In this document: piece after piece, positions 43,748-54,289 of the stretch
Position numbering within the stretch: the stretch's first letter is position 1
Layout: each line of letters opens with the position of its first letter
NCBI RefSeq assembly: GCF_958979055.1
Contig: NC_084888.1
Coordinates: 34,281,804-34,345,803, forward strand
DNA: 64,000 nt
Direction of reading: 5' to 3'
Source: Alnus glutinosa
Taxonomy: Eukaryota; Streptophyta; Magnoliopsida; Fagales; Betulaceae
Position numbers and translations under genes: made by a program
The notes under the pieces: model-generated
Told to the model about the DNA's origin: nothing
The model's input: the letters and a program-made list of their open reading frames with translations, nothing else
The model's database searches: none

Positions 43748-46700
43748 ATGGCCGGCGAAGGAGAGTGGCCAGCGATAGGGATTGATCTGGGGACGACATA
43801 CTCGTGCGTGGCAGTGTGGCAGAATGATCGAGTAGAGATCATAGTGAACGATCAGGGCAACAGGACGACGCCGTCTTATGTTGCCTTCACTGACAAAGAG
43901 CGCTTGGTCGGTGATGCAGCCAAGAACCAGGTCGCCAGGAATCCCACGAACTCCATCTTCGGTAACTTTTAGTCTATAGCCATCTTTAGCTCTTTTACTT
44001 CCAAATTTATGAATCTCTTATCTGGTAGTATTTAAGAAGTAATAGAAAAGAATCTGATTGCATGCATTCTTCATTTTTTCTAGTTTCATCCGAAAATGGC
44101 GAAGCTTTGATAGGAATGGAACGGAATTTTTTATTTTTATTTTAATAAGGAGGGAGAGTGAGAGAGCAGCAGGTATATGAAAGAGAAAGGAATGAAGAAT
44201 TGAGAGAGCAGAGCGGAGCGGAGAGATTAGGGAGTAATTAAGTAATAATGGAGGAGAGTTATAATTAATAGACATTTAAATCAGAATACAGAAGGTATTA
44301 TCTTAAAACTCGAAAAGAAGAAGACAGAGACCTCATTATTTGGGAGGTTAAATATAATTTTCCCTAATTTTTTCTATGAGGTTATATTAATATATCTTTC
44401 GTTCCAGTTCCAAGTTCCAACATGAGTATTAAAAGGGATCTCTTGTTCATGTAAAAAAAAAAGGGATCTCTTGTTGAGATGGTAATTGTAGTTATTAAGA
44501 ATTTGATTGTCTTCAAACTTAGGATTTTAGACTTATATTATTAACATTAATAGGCCCTGAGGGTGATGGGTGCTCTAGGTGGTTGGGGTTTACCTGTGCG
44601 TTTACTCAATACCACATCGAGATAAGGCTCTGCCTCTGCAAGACCTTAAAGTCTTACAGTTCCCAACATCAAATTCAAAGCCCCTTCGATCTAGTTTTCA
44701 AGTTCAAATTAAAACTGCTCTCTCTCCCTCTCAGAATTTGTTTCTTAATAAATTTTGTTGGAACGTTTCCTCTTGAATCTATTAAGATTCCTGGACCTTT
44801 GGTCCCTTTCTTTAGATCCATTTCTGCCGCTGCCCCTGGCTTTGGCAACTTTCAAGAAGTCCTCCCAGGGAGACCCTCTCTTTGCTGTCGTGAAAATCGA
44901 CTCTTCTCTCTCGACTTCACACCACCTGATGCCCTCGCTCCCTTTGATGGCATAGCAATGATGCTCCCCCACATTCCTCTGATGATGGACCAATTCATCC
45001 ATCTCATCAAGTATATATCTTTTATCCAATACTGCAGATCAACTGCGGAAGTACTCTTCCTACACCCAACTCCGCAAGATCTTTAATTTGTCTTGTCCTG
45101 ATGCTGCAGACCCAATGCACGCACACTACTCCAGACTTCGAATCTCTGTCGGTTTCTGGCATCGTCCTACAGCCTCCAACGGTCTGATGGCCCGCTTTGC
45201 TGAGTATGTCAGAAACGTTAACGTTATCTTTCCTGCTCCATGGGCTTTCAACCCCCAACACGCTGCAGTGGCCACCGATCCCAACTCAACACCTCCTGTT
45301 GCCGGCCGCGCCCCTTGCTGGACTAGCACTGACAATATAGCTGAGCTCCTCCATCTGGATGCTCACGCCAACTGGTTTAGCATTTTCCTTCGGGGAATGC
45401 AAAACTTCAATAAACATTGAAAAGGCAATGTCTCTCTCCTCCACATTCCGCCCAACACATCGACTGCCGGAATGATTCTATTCAAGCAGCTTGAGGTTAC
45501 TCCTCGCCGCAACAAGACTGTTTTCGGTGGAGCCTCTAACAATGAGTGCACACTGTTTTCGGTTGAGATACTCGCTTGACCGCCAATTGTCTTGCTCCCA
45601 GCTTGAAGTTTTTTTATCTTTTATTTTTATGTTATCCCAATGTATTTCCTTATTTCCTTTCAGTTATGCATTGTAAAAAAAAAAAATTAAAAAAAAATAA
45701 TACCACATCTAATTGGTAGGTCATGCGTACAAGGTTCTCCTCGTAATAAATCTAGATGTCCATTTTCAATTCAAAACTCCATCAAGAGCTGAAAAAGATT
45801 AATGAGAATCATTTGAAGCGATCTCTTAAGAAATATTAAAATGCATTATCTTTTTGATTGGTTTGTTATAAGATAAACTTACAATCAATCATATGCTAGT
45901 ATTGGTCACTGTTTTATATATTTCAAATCACCCTTGAATTTGATGTTGGCCCAAAAAATAGATGATCTTGACAAAAATATATCACTTCTTAAGAAAATTG
46001 GTCATATGAATTGTTTTATTTTTTTCCTATGAGGTTACATTGATCTTGTGCCACATTGTCTTTCATTCCAATTCTTAATGTGCCAATTGTTTTTCTTTTT
46101 CTTCCTTATTTGTTAGAGGTATATTTACCGTACTAACCTTAAAACTCATTTTCAATCCCTAAGTATGATCCTATTGTATTTTTTTTTTTTTAAAAAAAAG
46201 GGCATGCCAATTTAAAAGCTCTTCAATATTGAGATTCATTGCTTCTTCTGCTTTAGTCTTGTCAAATCATTTTATCATTTTTCTCTTATTATTTTGCAGA
46301 TGCAAAGCGATTGATTGGTAGGAGATTTAGTGATTCCTTAGTTCAGAACGATATCAACTTTTGGCCATTCAAGGTCATTGAAGGTCATGCCGACAAGCCT
46401 ATGATCATGGTCACTTATAAAGATGAAGAAAAACATTTTGCTGCCGAGGAAATCTCATCTATGGTCCTCAAAAAGATGCGTGAGATTGCTGAGGCCTACC
46501 TTGGGACAATTGTGAAGAATATTGTAGTCACTGTCCCGGCCTACTTCAATGACTCGCAGCGTAAAGCCACAAAGGATGCTGGAGGCATTGCAGGACTAAA
46601 TGTCATGCGAATAATCAATGAACCAACGGCCGCAGCCATTGCTTACGGTCTTGACAAGGCTAACATTGGAAGGAAAAATGTGTTAATCTTTGATTTGGGA

Positions 46701-47942
46701 GGTGGTACTACAGATGTCTCACTACTTACCATTGACGATGGTACTTTTGAAGTGAAGGCTGTTGCTGGTGACACTCACCTTGGAGGTGAGGACTTTGACA
46801 ACAGAATGGTAAAACACTTCGTTGAAATATTTAAGAGGCAGCACAAGGAGGACATTAGTGGAAATGCCAAAGCTTTGAGGAGGTTGAGAACTGCTTGTGA
46901 GAGAGCAAAGAGGATTCTTTCTTCTGCAACTGAGACTACCATTGAAGTTGATTCTTTATATAAAGGTATTGATTTCTCCTCATGTATTACCCGTGCCAGA
47001 TTTGCGGAACTCAATATGGACTTGTTCAAGAAGTCTATTGAGCTAGTGGAGAAGTCTTTGATTGATGCTAAGATGGACAAGAGAGGAGTTCACGATGTTG
47101 TTCTTACTGGTGGTTCTTCTAGAATTCCCAAGGTGCAGCAGCTATTGCAAGACTTCTTTGATGGAAAGCAGCTTAACATGAGCATCAACCCAGATGAAGC
47201 TGTGGCTTATGGAGCCGCTGTTCAAGCTGCAAACTTGGTTGGTATGGGCAATGAGAAAGTTCAACACATTGTGCTCTTGGATGTCACCCCTTTGTCCCTT
47301 GGCGTGAGCGCTGATGGAGGGTGGATGTCTGTTGTGATTCCAAGGAATACCATCATTCCCACCAAGATGGAGGAGAACTACACCACCCGCTTTGACAACC
47401 AAACTTCTGTTTTGTTCCCTGTTTACGAGGGTGAGAGAGTAAAAGTTGTGGATAACAACTGGTTGGGAGAATTTAGGCTTTCCCCCATTCCTGCAGCACC
47501 CAAGGGTGCCGCTGACATTAAAGTATGCTTTGAGATTGATGCCAATGGTATCTTGAGTGTTTCTGCCGTGGAGAAGACCACTGGCGTAAGTTACAAGATC
47601 ACAATTACAAATTACAAGGCTTCACCATCCACAGAAGAGATTCATAGGATGGTCGAGGATGCGGAGAAATATGAAGTTGAAGATGATGAGCACAGGAAGA
47701 AGGTTAGGGCTAAGGAAGCTTTGGAGAACTATGCCTACAAAATGAGGAGCATTGTAAATGATAAGGAGATTGGTGACAAGCTTGACGCTCCTGGTAAGGA
47801 GAAGATTGAGGCTGCTATTAAGCATGTGATTCATTGGCTAGATGGTATCCAGCATGCCGACGTAGATGAGTTTGAGGACAAGCTGATTGGACTTGAGTTA
47901 ATATGCAATCCCATCATTGCAAAGATATCTAGACAAGAATAA
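43748..47942 (+). CDS. HSP70: HSP70 chaperone, copy 2 (cytosolic type, EEVD-less)
   Basis: Two exons, 43748-43961 and 46300-47942, match the exon sizes of copy 1 exactly and give 618 aa. The start is the ATG of [20 protein letters not shown]; the longer upstream frame reaches into what copy 1 shows to be 5' UTR. Signature motifs are intact and closer to consensus than in copy 1: [40 protein letters not shown]. It also ends [11 protein letters not shown] without GPKIEEVD, so the loss predates the duplication. Roughly 250 bp upstream of the ATG is also duplicated, so both copies probably started with the same promoter. Hsp70s bind unfolded peptides in an ATP cycle with J-proteins; without EEVD, hand-over to HOP/Hsp90 should be weakened. 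That consequence is inference. Confidence 0.9.
44608..44618. repeat. Left target-site duplication of the retro-insert
   Basis: AATACCACATC, identical to 45699-45709. Confidence 0.85.
44619..45698 (+). mobile_element. Poly(A)-tailed retro-insert with 11-bp target duplication; candidate viral coat-protein remnant
   Basis: About 1.08 kb lies between two copies of AATACCACATC (44608-44618 and 45699-45709). It ends in an A-rich tail (45675-45698). HSP70-1's intron carries the uninterrupted site AATACTACATC at 35085-35095, followed by matching sequence. These are signs of LINE-mediated insertion of an RNA copy. Coding potential: one frame to 45086, a shift to the next frame (45088 onward), an in-frame stop at 45418-45420, then continuation to a stop at 45577-45579, about 95 nt before the A tail. 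The protein text is Pro/Ala-rich and includes PGPLVPFF, which reminded me of partitivirus capsids; that identification is weak. It could instead be an unrecognised cellular mRNA. It is broken and cannot make a full protein. Confidence 0.75.
45699..45709. repeat. Right target-site duplication of the retro-insert
   Basis: AATACCACATC follows the A-rich tail directly; sequence beyond it (TAATTGGTAGGTC) continues the HSP70-1 intron homology (TAATTTGTAGTC). Confidence 0.85.
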
Positions 47943-50265
47943 GCAATTGACAATTAGAGTCTGTTATAGCAGACCATGTTGCCGGTGTGAGTAAGCAGCA
48001 GCCAGCATCCCGACTTTATTTGTCCAAACCTATAATTCTAGTATTTTTGTTGCCGGTGTGTTTTGATGTGGCTTTGTTGGGTAGCAGTTGGAAACTTTGA
48101 AATATGAAGTGTAATTTATGGTTTTGCCATTGATGGTGCGAATGTTCATGTTTCATGGCTTTTCCAAGTGCTTCAAGCTGTTCGTTCTTTCCGGCCAGTT
48201 GGGTTGCTTGCAAAAATTCAGTTTCCACAAATAGTTTTCATGCAAATTAAAATTCTAATAAATTGGATAATAGGCATGCATATTCTAAATATCAACCTAA
48301 ACTAGATGTTTCGATTCGAAATGATGAAACGACGTTACTTCATCAGTGTGCATGAATAATGAGAGAGCTAAATGTACCAAATCTAACCATGGTCTATGCA
48401 CTGTTTCCTTGTCTGCTATATATATATATATATAGATTAACACATGATAATTTACGTTATTTTCATTGCTATAAAATGTAAATGTAAGTTATTTTTCTAA
48501 ACTAAATAAACGTTTTTTGTCAAATCATAAATATTTTTTCGGTTTAATTATTATTTTTAGCCACACTAAACACTGAAAAATATAAAAAATGTTTTTCAAA
48601 ATATATTTTACACCGAAATAAATGCAACATTAAATTTATAAGTAATTATAACAAAAGATGAACCTGATGAATATTTAATCGTTAAATCCCCTAGCATCGA
48701 AAGTATTTGTAGGTAGTACTATTTCTCTGTCCTTACTTTTTTTTTATTCCCCGAGAAAGAGGTCCCTTCCTTACTGCGCTCAGAACGAGCTAGGAGCACT
48801 GCAGGTTAATAGTAGAATGTGACGAAAATGTTAACGACAGTAGCAAATGTCCCTGTTGAAGCATTTTTCGAAAAAGTCAGACAATGAGACAAGTGATGGA
48901 TGACCGAGTGCTTTATGATGTTTTAAGTTAATTAAAACTCTCACAAGAAGGAAAATTGGATAGAAATTATTAGTATATATATATAGGAAATTGTGTACGT
49001 ACTTGGTAAGAGACCTTCACTCCTTTTATAATTTGGTTGCTCCCTCCATTACTCTCTAGGTGTTTTAGGGACTCTCACCAGTAGTATGTAACTGTCTTGA
49101 GATCTTCTTTCAACAAATATTGAGAATGGTTGCCTAGCTTGCCTGGTATGAGCATGCAATTTAGTAAGCTGACAATGGTAAAATCTATTGCGGAGCGTTT
49201 TACTTGAGTGAGGGTAGACTTAGGTTCGAGGCTGCTACTGGGCTGCGCCATTGGATTTAATTTTGGCTTCGCTGGTATGGGTTTCTTTGGGGGCTTTTCT
49301 GGTTTGGACATATATACATATATAATTCGGCGCTCCTTAGGCTTCTTGGAAATCAGGTCTTAAAGGCCTGTCGGTAGTATGGTCCTCCAGTAGCCCCCAA
49401 TTCTCTTGAAAGATTAGCCTATCAACCTGATCTTGAGAACTTGGTTGAGTTGGGTCTAGTGTTTGATGGACCACTAAAGTTGGGCCTTGAGAATCCGCTG
49501 GTGATATGGTCCTCTAGTCCTCACCAACACGTGAAATATTTAATTAAAAAATGAGATAAACTATAAAGTTAGGATTCAAATTCAGTATCTCTTAAATCAT
49601 CAATTATCTTAAAAGCTTAAGCTGATAAAAAAAATGTTAGTTCAATCATTTTAATTAATATTCTAACCGAATGAATTTTCTCCGACCCAATTAAAATATA
49701 ATCTTTTCTCCGTAAATCAAGTTTAGCCTTTTGTATATCCCTAATAGCTCTTCTGTTTGGAGTTGCACAGAGTCAGCAGATTTTTGTATTAGCTTCCATG
49801 GTCTTGATTTTTGTCAACTTAATTGCCTTCCAGTTTTTGAGTGTCATTGTTTCACGGGAGTAGCTTTGACTAGGTACATTGAAAATAGAAGTTAATTAGT
49901 TTGAGGCTCACTTTGGCCCGTGAGCTTGCCAGTAATGGACAAAGCATTTGAGGAACATGTTGGCTTTCAGCCCTACACTTGCACCAAACGCCCCACAAAA
50001 TGGCTCTAAAATTCTAAATTATTGCCTTTCTAAAATTTGCTGCACAAACTTATATGCTAAAGTAAACAGCTTAAGATTTGTTGCTTGTGATAAGATTTCA
50101 GCATTGACAAAATTTTATGGGCAAAACTCAAAATCCCTTCTTGTTTTATAGCAGTACTACTGTACTCGTCCCTTTCCACCCACCATGCTCCATACTTGTA
50201 TCATTTCCCAGGCCAAGCCCTTATAAATGCATGAACTCCCACTCGTCTCCTATTGATAAGCTTGA
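47943..50265. other. Intergenic DNA between HSP70-2 and SOSEKI
   Basis: The first 150 bp is 3' UTR, with about 70 bp absent from copy 1. A short AT repeat lies at 48417-48435 and a dispersed-repeat copy at 49535-49680. The minus-strand ORF at 49075-49311 has Pro/Lys-rich text with no family match I recognise. TCTCTCCTATTGATAAG precedes the SOSEKI start. Confidence 0.5.
49535..49680. repeat. Dispersed repeat copy
   Basis: GAAATATTTAATTAAAAAATG, TTAAATCATCAATTATCTTAA and TTTTAATTAATATTCTAACC match the copies near 1690, 39960 and 41510. Confidence 0.55.
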
Positions 50266-51030
50266 ATGGCAGCAGATTCAAGAGGAACGACAGTGATGTG
50301 CATGCCAAGGCAATGGCAAGACAGGGAGACTAGTCCCGAGAGAAACAAAATCTGGTTTGAGCCAAAGCCCAAGGCTACTGAGCAAAAAGTTCCCGTCGTT
50401 TACTACCTCTCTCGGAATGGCCAGCTTGAGCATCCTCATTTCATGGAGGTCCTTCTCTCTTCACCCAAAGGACTCTATCTTAGAGGTACTGATCAAAGGC
50501 TCCACACACTAGCTACATAATTTATAAAGGTCTAATTTTAATTCTAGTAGAATCCGATCCGGTTGTATTTACTTTTCCTGTTTCTCAGATGTGATGAACA
50601 GACTAAATTTTCTTCGAGGACAAGGCATGGCCGATTTGTATTCTTGGTCTTCAAAACGGTAAATTTAGTTTTATATATATATCCACTTAAACCCAGCTGG
50701 TTGGTTTTATTTAAAAACAAAAAAACAAAAAACAAAAAACAAAAAAAACAAAAAGTAGCTAAGAAAGTTATTAACTCTTAGAATATATATTTTCTATATT
50801 CTTTTCATGTTAGCATGATTTACTTCCTTTCTTACCTTGTGTAATTACTTATAATAAAGATCATCTCCATTTCATTTGAAATAGATATAGGTAGTGTCTT
50901 TTTTTTTCTTTTCTTTTTTTTGTCCAGATTTAAAGTTAGGGACAGAAATTTCATATAAACTTGTTTGTAAAAAATTTTCTACAACTTACGTACATATAAA
51001 AATGACATATGTCTTTTAAGTATGTGAGAA

Positions 51031-51075
<45 letters not shown>

Positions 51076-52811
51076 CATGTGAGAGCACATACTATGAGGA
51101 ATGCTAAACATCCAAACATTTTTTCTCAGAATTTAGTCCCAACCTGATGTGTCACAATCACAAGAAATCTATCATTTTGTTAAATGTGCCACAACTTCAT
51201 AGGATTGTGACATATCAGGTTGAAACCAAATTCTAGAAAAAAATGTTAGGATGTCAAGCATTTCTCCATATTATTAAAACATGTCATTCTCACATGTCAA
51301 TATTATATATGGATTGTATGAAATTTTATATAAACCGGCTTGTATGAAATTTATGTTCTAAAGTTAGCGCATCTAACGGTGTACATAAAGTCAATGTTGA
51401 CACGTCTTTTAAAAAATTTAAATAATGTGACATCATGTATGACATTAAGTACACAAACTTTAAATTTTGATCATGAATCGATATTATATATATAATATTC
51501 ATTTCATTTAAAATAAAGAGTATCCTATTGCTATTCCGTTTACCACACTTTAATTCATCTATAAATATCATATAATGTGATACAATCTAATATGCTTTAA
51601 TATATATGGTAAAGATGTAACCTTAAGAGCCTTTATCAGTCTCTCTCTCTCTTTGATCTACTTCTACACTTTCTCTTTCACTTTATATATTTTATTATAG
51701 AGAAATGGTACATGCATCCCAATTAAACTGCACACTCCTATGCATGTACACACTCTTTGATGTAGAGGCAGATGATTTTCACTGTTTAATTCATCTATAA
51801 ATATCATATAATGTGATACAATCTAATATGCTTTAATATATATGGTAAAGATGTAACCTTAAGAGCCTTTATCAGTCTCTCTCTCTCTTTGATCTATTTC
51901 TACACTTTCTCTTTCACTTTATATATTTTATTATAGAGAAATGGTACATGTATCCCAATTAAACTGCACACTCTTATGCATGTACACACTCTTTGATGTA
52001 GAGGCAAATGATTTTCACTGTTAAGTCAAAGAGTGCGCATAGGGAAATCATTTCTCTTTATTATATATTTCTACATAAACTAAAAGTTTTTAGCTTATCT
52101 TCTAAGTTCTAATCATAAGCCAAGAAAACAAAGGCTAGCTGTCACTAATGACTGATCGACTAAGCATGTATATATGATGGGAGTCATTTTTAATTCAGGA
52201 GCTACAGAAATGGATTTGTGTGGCAAGACTTGTCCAAGAACGAATTCATCTACCCATGTCACGGCCATGAATACGTTCTCAAAGGCTCTCGACTCCTAGA
52301 AACTTCTTTGAGCTTTCGATCCTATGAAACAGCAGTATCATCATCAACCTCAAACATTTCCTCGGAGACAAACAGTTCCAGTGTAGATTCCAATATTGCC
52401 CCTGTCATTCCCAGGAAAAAGAATCAGTCATGGGGTTCATATGACGACCTTCGTGAATATCAGGTTTACAAGGCCAAAACTGTCGGAGAGTTTGCCGGAA
52501 AAGCCGCTAATGCAGCGACACAGACTGAGGATAAGGGGAGGCAAAAAAGAGGGAAAGATAGTGAAGAAGCTGAAGATCAGTGTGAAGGGAGTACTGCCAT
52601 AACTGGGCTGAGTAGAGAAGAGGATTCTTTAGCATTTTCAAAGTCTTTGCAGAGGTCCATGAAGGTTGATGGGTCAGCTGATACAGGAAATCAAACGGTG
52701 GAGAGTGATCGTCCCGGTGGGGGGATGAAGCCGTCTACGTTTCTGATGCAGTTGATCAGGTGTGGATCAAGAAGGATCAGAGATTCTGAGTTAACAGCAA
52801 GTAAGGATTGA
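50266..52811 (+). CDS. SOK: SOSEKI polarity protein (DIX-like domain, DUF966)
   Basis: Three exons, 50266-50485, 50589-50658 and 52199-52811, give 300 aa. The N-terminal DIX-like domain (about residues 40-125) is clear: KVPVVYYLSRNGQLEHPHFM, GLYLRDVMNRLNFLRGQGM, LYSWSSKRSYRNGFVW and YPCHGHEYVLKGS. The C-terminal half is Ser/Glu-rich and disordered-looking, then ends with LMQLIRCGS, the conserved Cys motif near the SOSEKI C-terminus. SOSEKI proteins polymerise through the DIX-like domain and mark cell edges or corners to orient division in plants. Normally hydrophobic or acidic residues of the domain appear intact. Which of the SOK paralogues this is cannot be decided by eye. Intron 2 (1540 bp) holds a MITE and a tandem duplication. 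Confidence 0.92.
51095..51267. mobile_element. Foldback MITE with about 60-bp inverted repeats
   Basis: Left ATGCTAAACATCCAAACATT.. and right ..AATGTTAGGATGTCAAGCAT are inverted copies out to CAACCTGATGTGTCACAATC near the centre. Almost the whole 170-bp element is stem, so intronic RNA could fold into a long hairpin. Confidence 0.85.
51551..52022. repeat. 236-bp tandem duplication in SOSEKI intron 2
   Basis: 51551-51786 and 51787-52022 are direct copies starting TAATTCATCTATAAATATC. I see only about 4-6 differences, so the event is recent. Each contains a CT run and TGCATGTACACACTC. Confidence 0.9.
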
Positions 52812-52899
52812 GGGTGTGATACATATACAGGACAAGATGTATACAAATGATTTGTGGTGCCATGTATGGAATCTGATATTGAACTCGCGCGAGATGATA

Positions 52900-53035
52900 C
52901 GTTAAGAATAAGTTAGAATAATTCTACATGTCATATAAATAATCATCAAATTATAAAAGTTACCTCATTATTTGATAAATTCTTGATGAATATTTATATG
53001 ACACGTAGAATATAATTACTCTAAGAATAGATGTA
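52900..53035. repeat. Small foldback element downstream of SOSEKI
   Basis: ATTCTACATGTCATATAAATAATCATCAA is mirrored by TGATGAATATTTATATGACACGTAGAAT at 52983-53012, within the probable 3' flank. Non-coding. Confidence 0.65.
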
Positions 53036-53474
53036 TGATAAAAATTTTGAAAAGTGTTTTTTTTTTATAAAAAAAAAAATGTGTATTTTGTTATGATATA
53101 AAAGTAGATTTTGATTGCATCATTATTGAAATCCTTCAGGTTCAAATGAGCTATTGTATGATCAAATCTTGAACGTGAAAGCCTTATCAGCCAAGAAAAA
53201 AAAATGAGAACCTATATATATATATATATATATCTTTTCCATCTATCACTTAATTCGTAATTTTCCCCTTAACCTTTCAATTTGATTAATATATCATTGG
53301 GGTTACATGTCCCTTACGACTCAAAATGAAAAAAAAAAAAAAAAATTCTAATAAAAATTGATTAAAAAAAATCAGAGAAGAAAAAAAAAAGCATCACTTC
53401 AAAATTTTGTACTTTATTTGTTTTTTATTTTTTCTGAATTATTTTTTGTTTTTATCTTTTTTTGTTTTTATTTT

Positions 53475-53507
<33 letters not shown>

Positions 53508-53570
53508 GATATTTTTGTCATTTTGAAGCCAAAATGGGACATTACAATCATCATGGTAAATTACTAGAGA

Positions 53571-53940
53571 ATACCTTCGATAAGGATGGGCTATAAACAT
53601 CTCATTTTACAACAATCAATTATAAGTGAACAAGTCATTAAAAAAAAAAAAAACAATAAACATGAAAACACATAATCCTTTGAAACAAATTAAAGAACGA
53701 CGATTTCTAGATAGTATACCCTCATTTTTTTCTCAGTTTTCTTGGGCAAATCCGGTGGGAATGGTGGGATCTTTGCAACTTACAAGGAAAAAAACTTAAA
53801 AAGTGCTCTTTTGTCCTTTTTTGGTATAAAATCTTGTATTTTTATGTCTAATATTTAGTTATTTCAAAAAAAAAAAAAAAATGTCTAATGTTTAGTGTGT
53901 GTTTAGATGATGTGTCGCCATCCTTATCAACTGGGCTCTC
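53571..53940. mobile_element. Complete MITE with GATAAGGATGG ends
   Basis: GAGAATACCTTCGATAAGGATGG at the left and CCATCCTTATCAACTGGGCTCTC at the right are inverted. Truncated relatives lie at 37939 and 38258. The interior is AT-rich and non-coding. Confidence 0.75.
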
Positions 53941-54289
53941 AAATTAATATGGTACATTAACTAAATTAAAAGATTGTGGGATCGGAGGATGAAAAATGAG
54001 TATCAGATTAAGGGAAGTAAGTCTGTAAGTGTAGTTTGAGAAGAGAAAAAGGACTTACAATATGACGTGGCATGCTATAACCGTAGGTTATGCAGCTTGT
54101 GCCATAGTGCTCACCGCAGTCTATCATTCCTCCTCCCGCGACCACACAGTCCACACACAGTCCCGCGGCTCCCGCCCACTAGTCCACCTAGTATTACTTT
54201 TCATATTTAATCCTGATTGCCCTCAACTTCCCAAAATATCAAAACTTACCCCAAATTCATTCAACCCTCACCATTTTCTGACTCCAACA

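Noticed and set aside
49075-49311. Minus-strand Pro/Lys-rich 78-codon ORF as a gene
   Set aside because: No start context, no family, repetitive surroundings.
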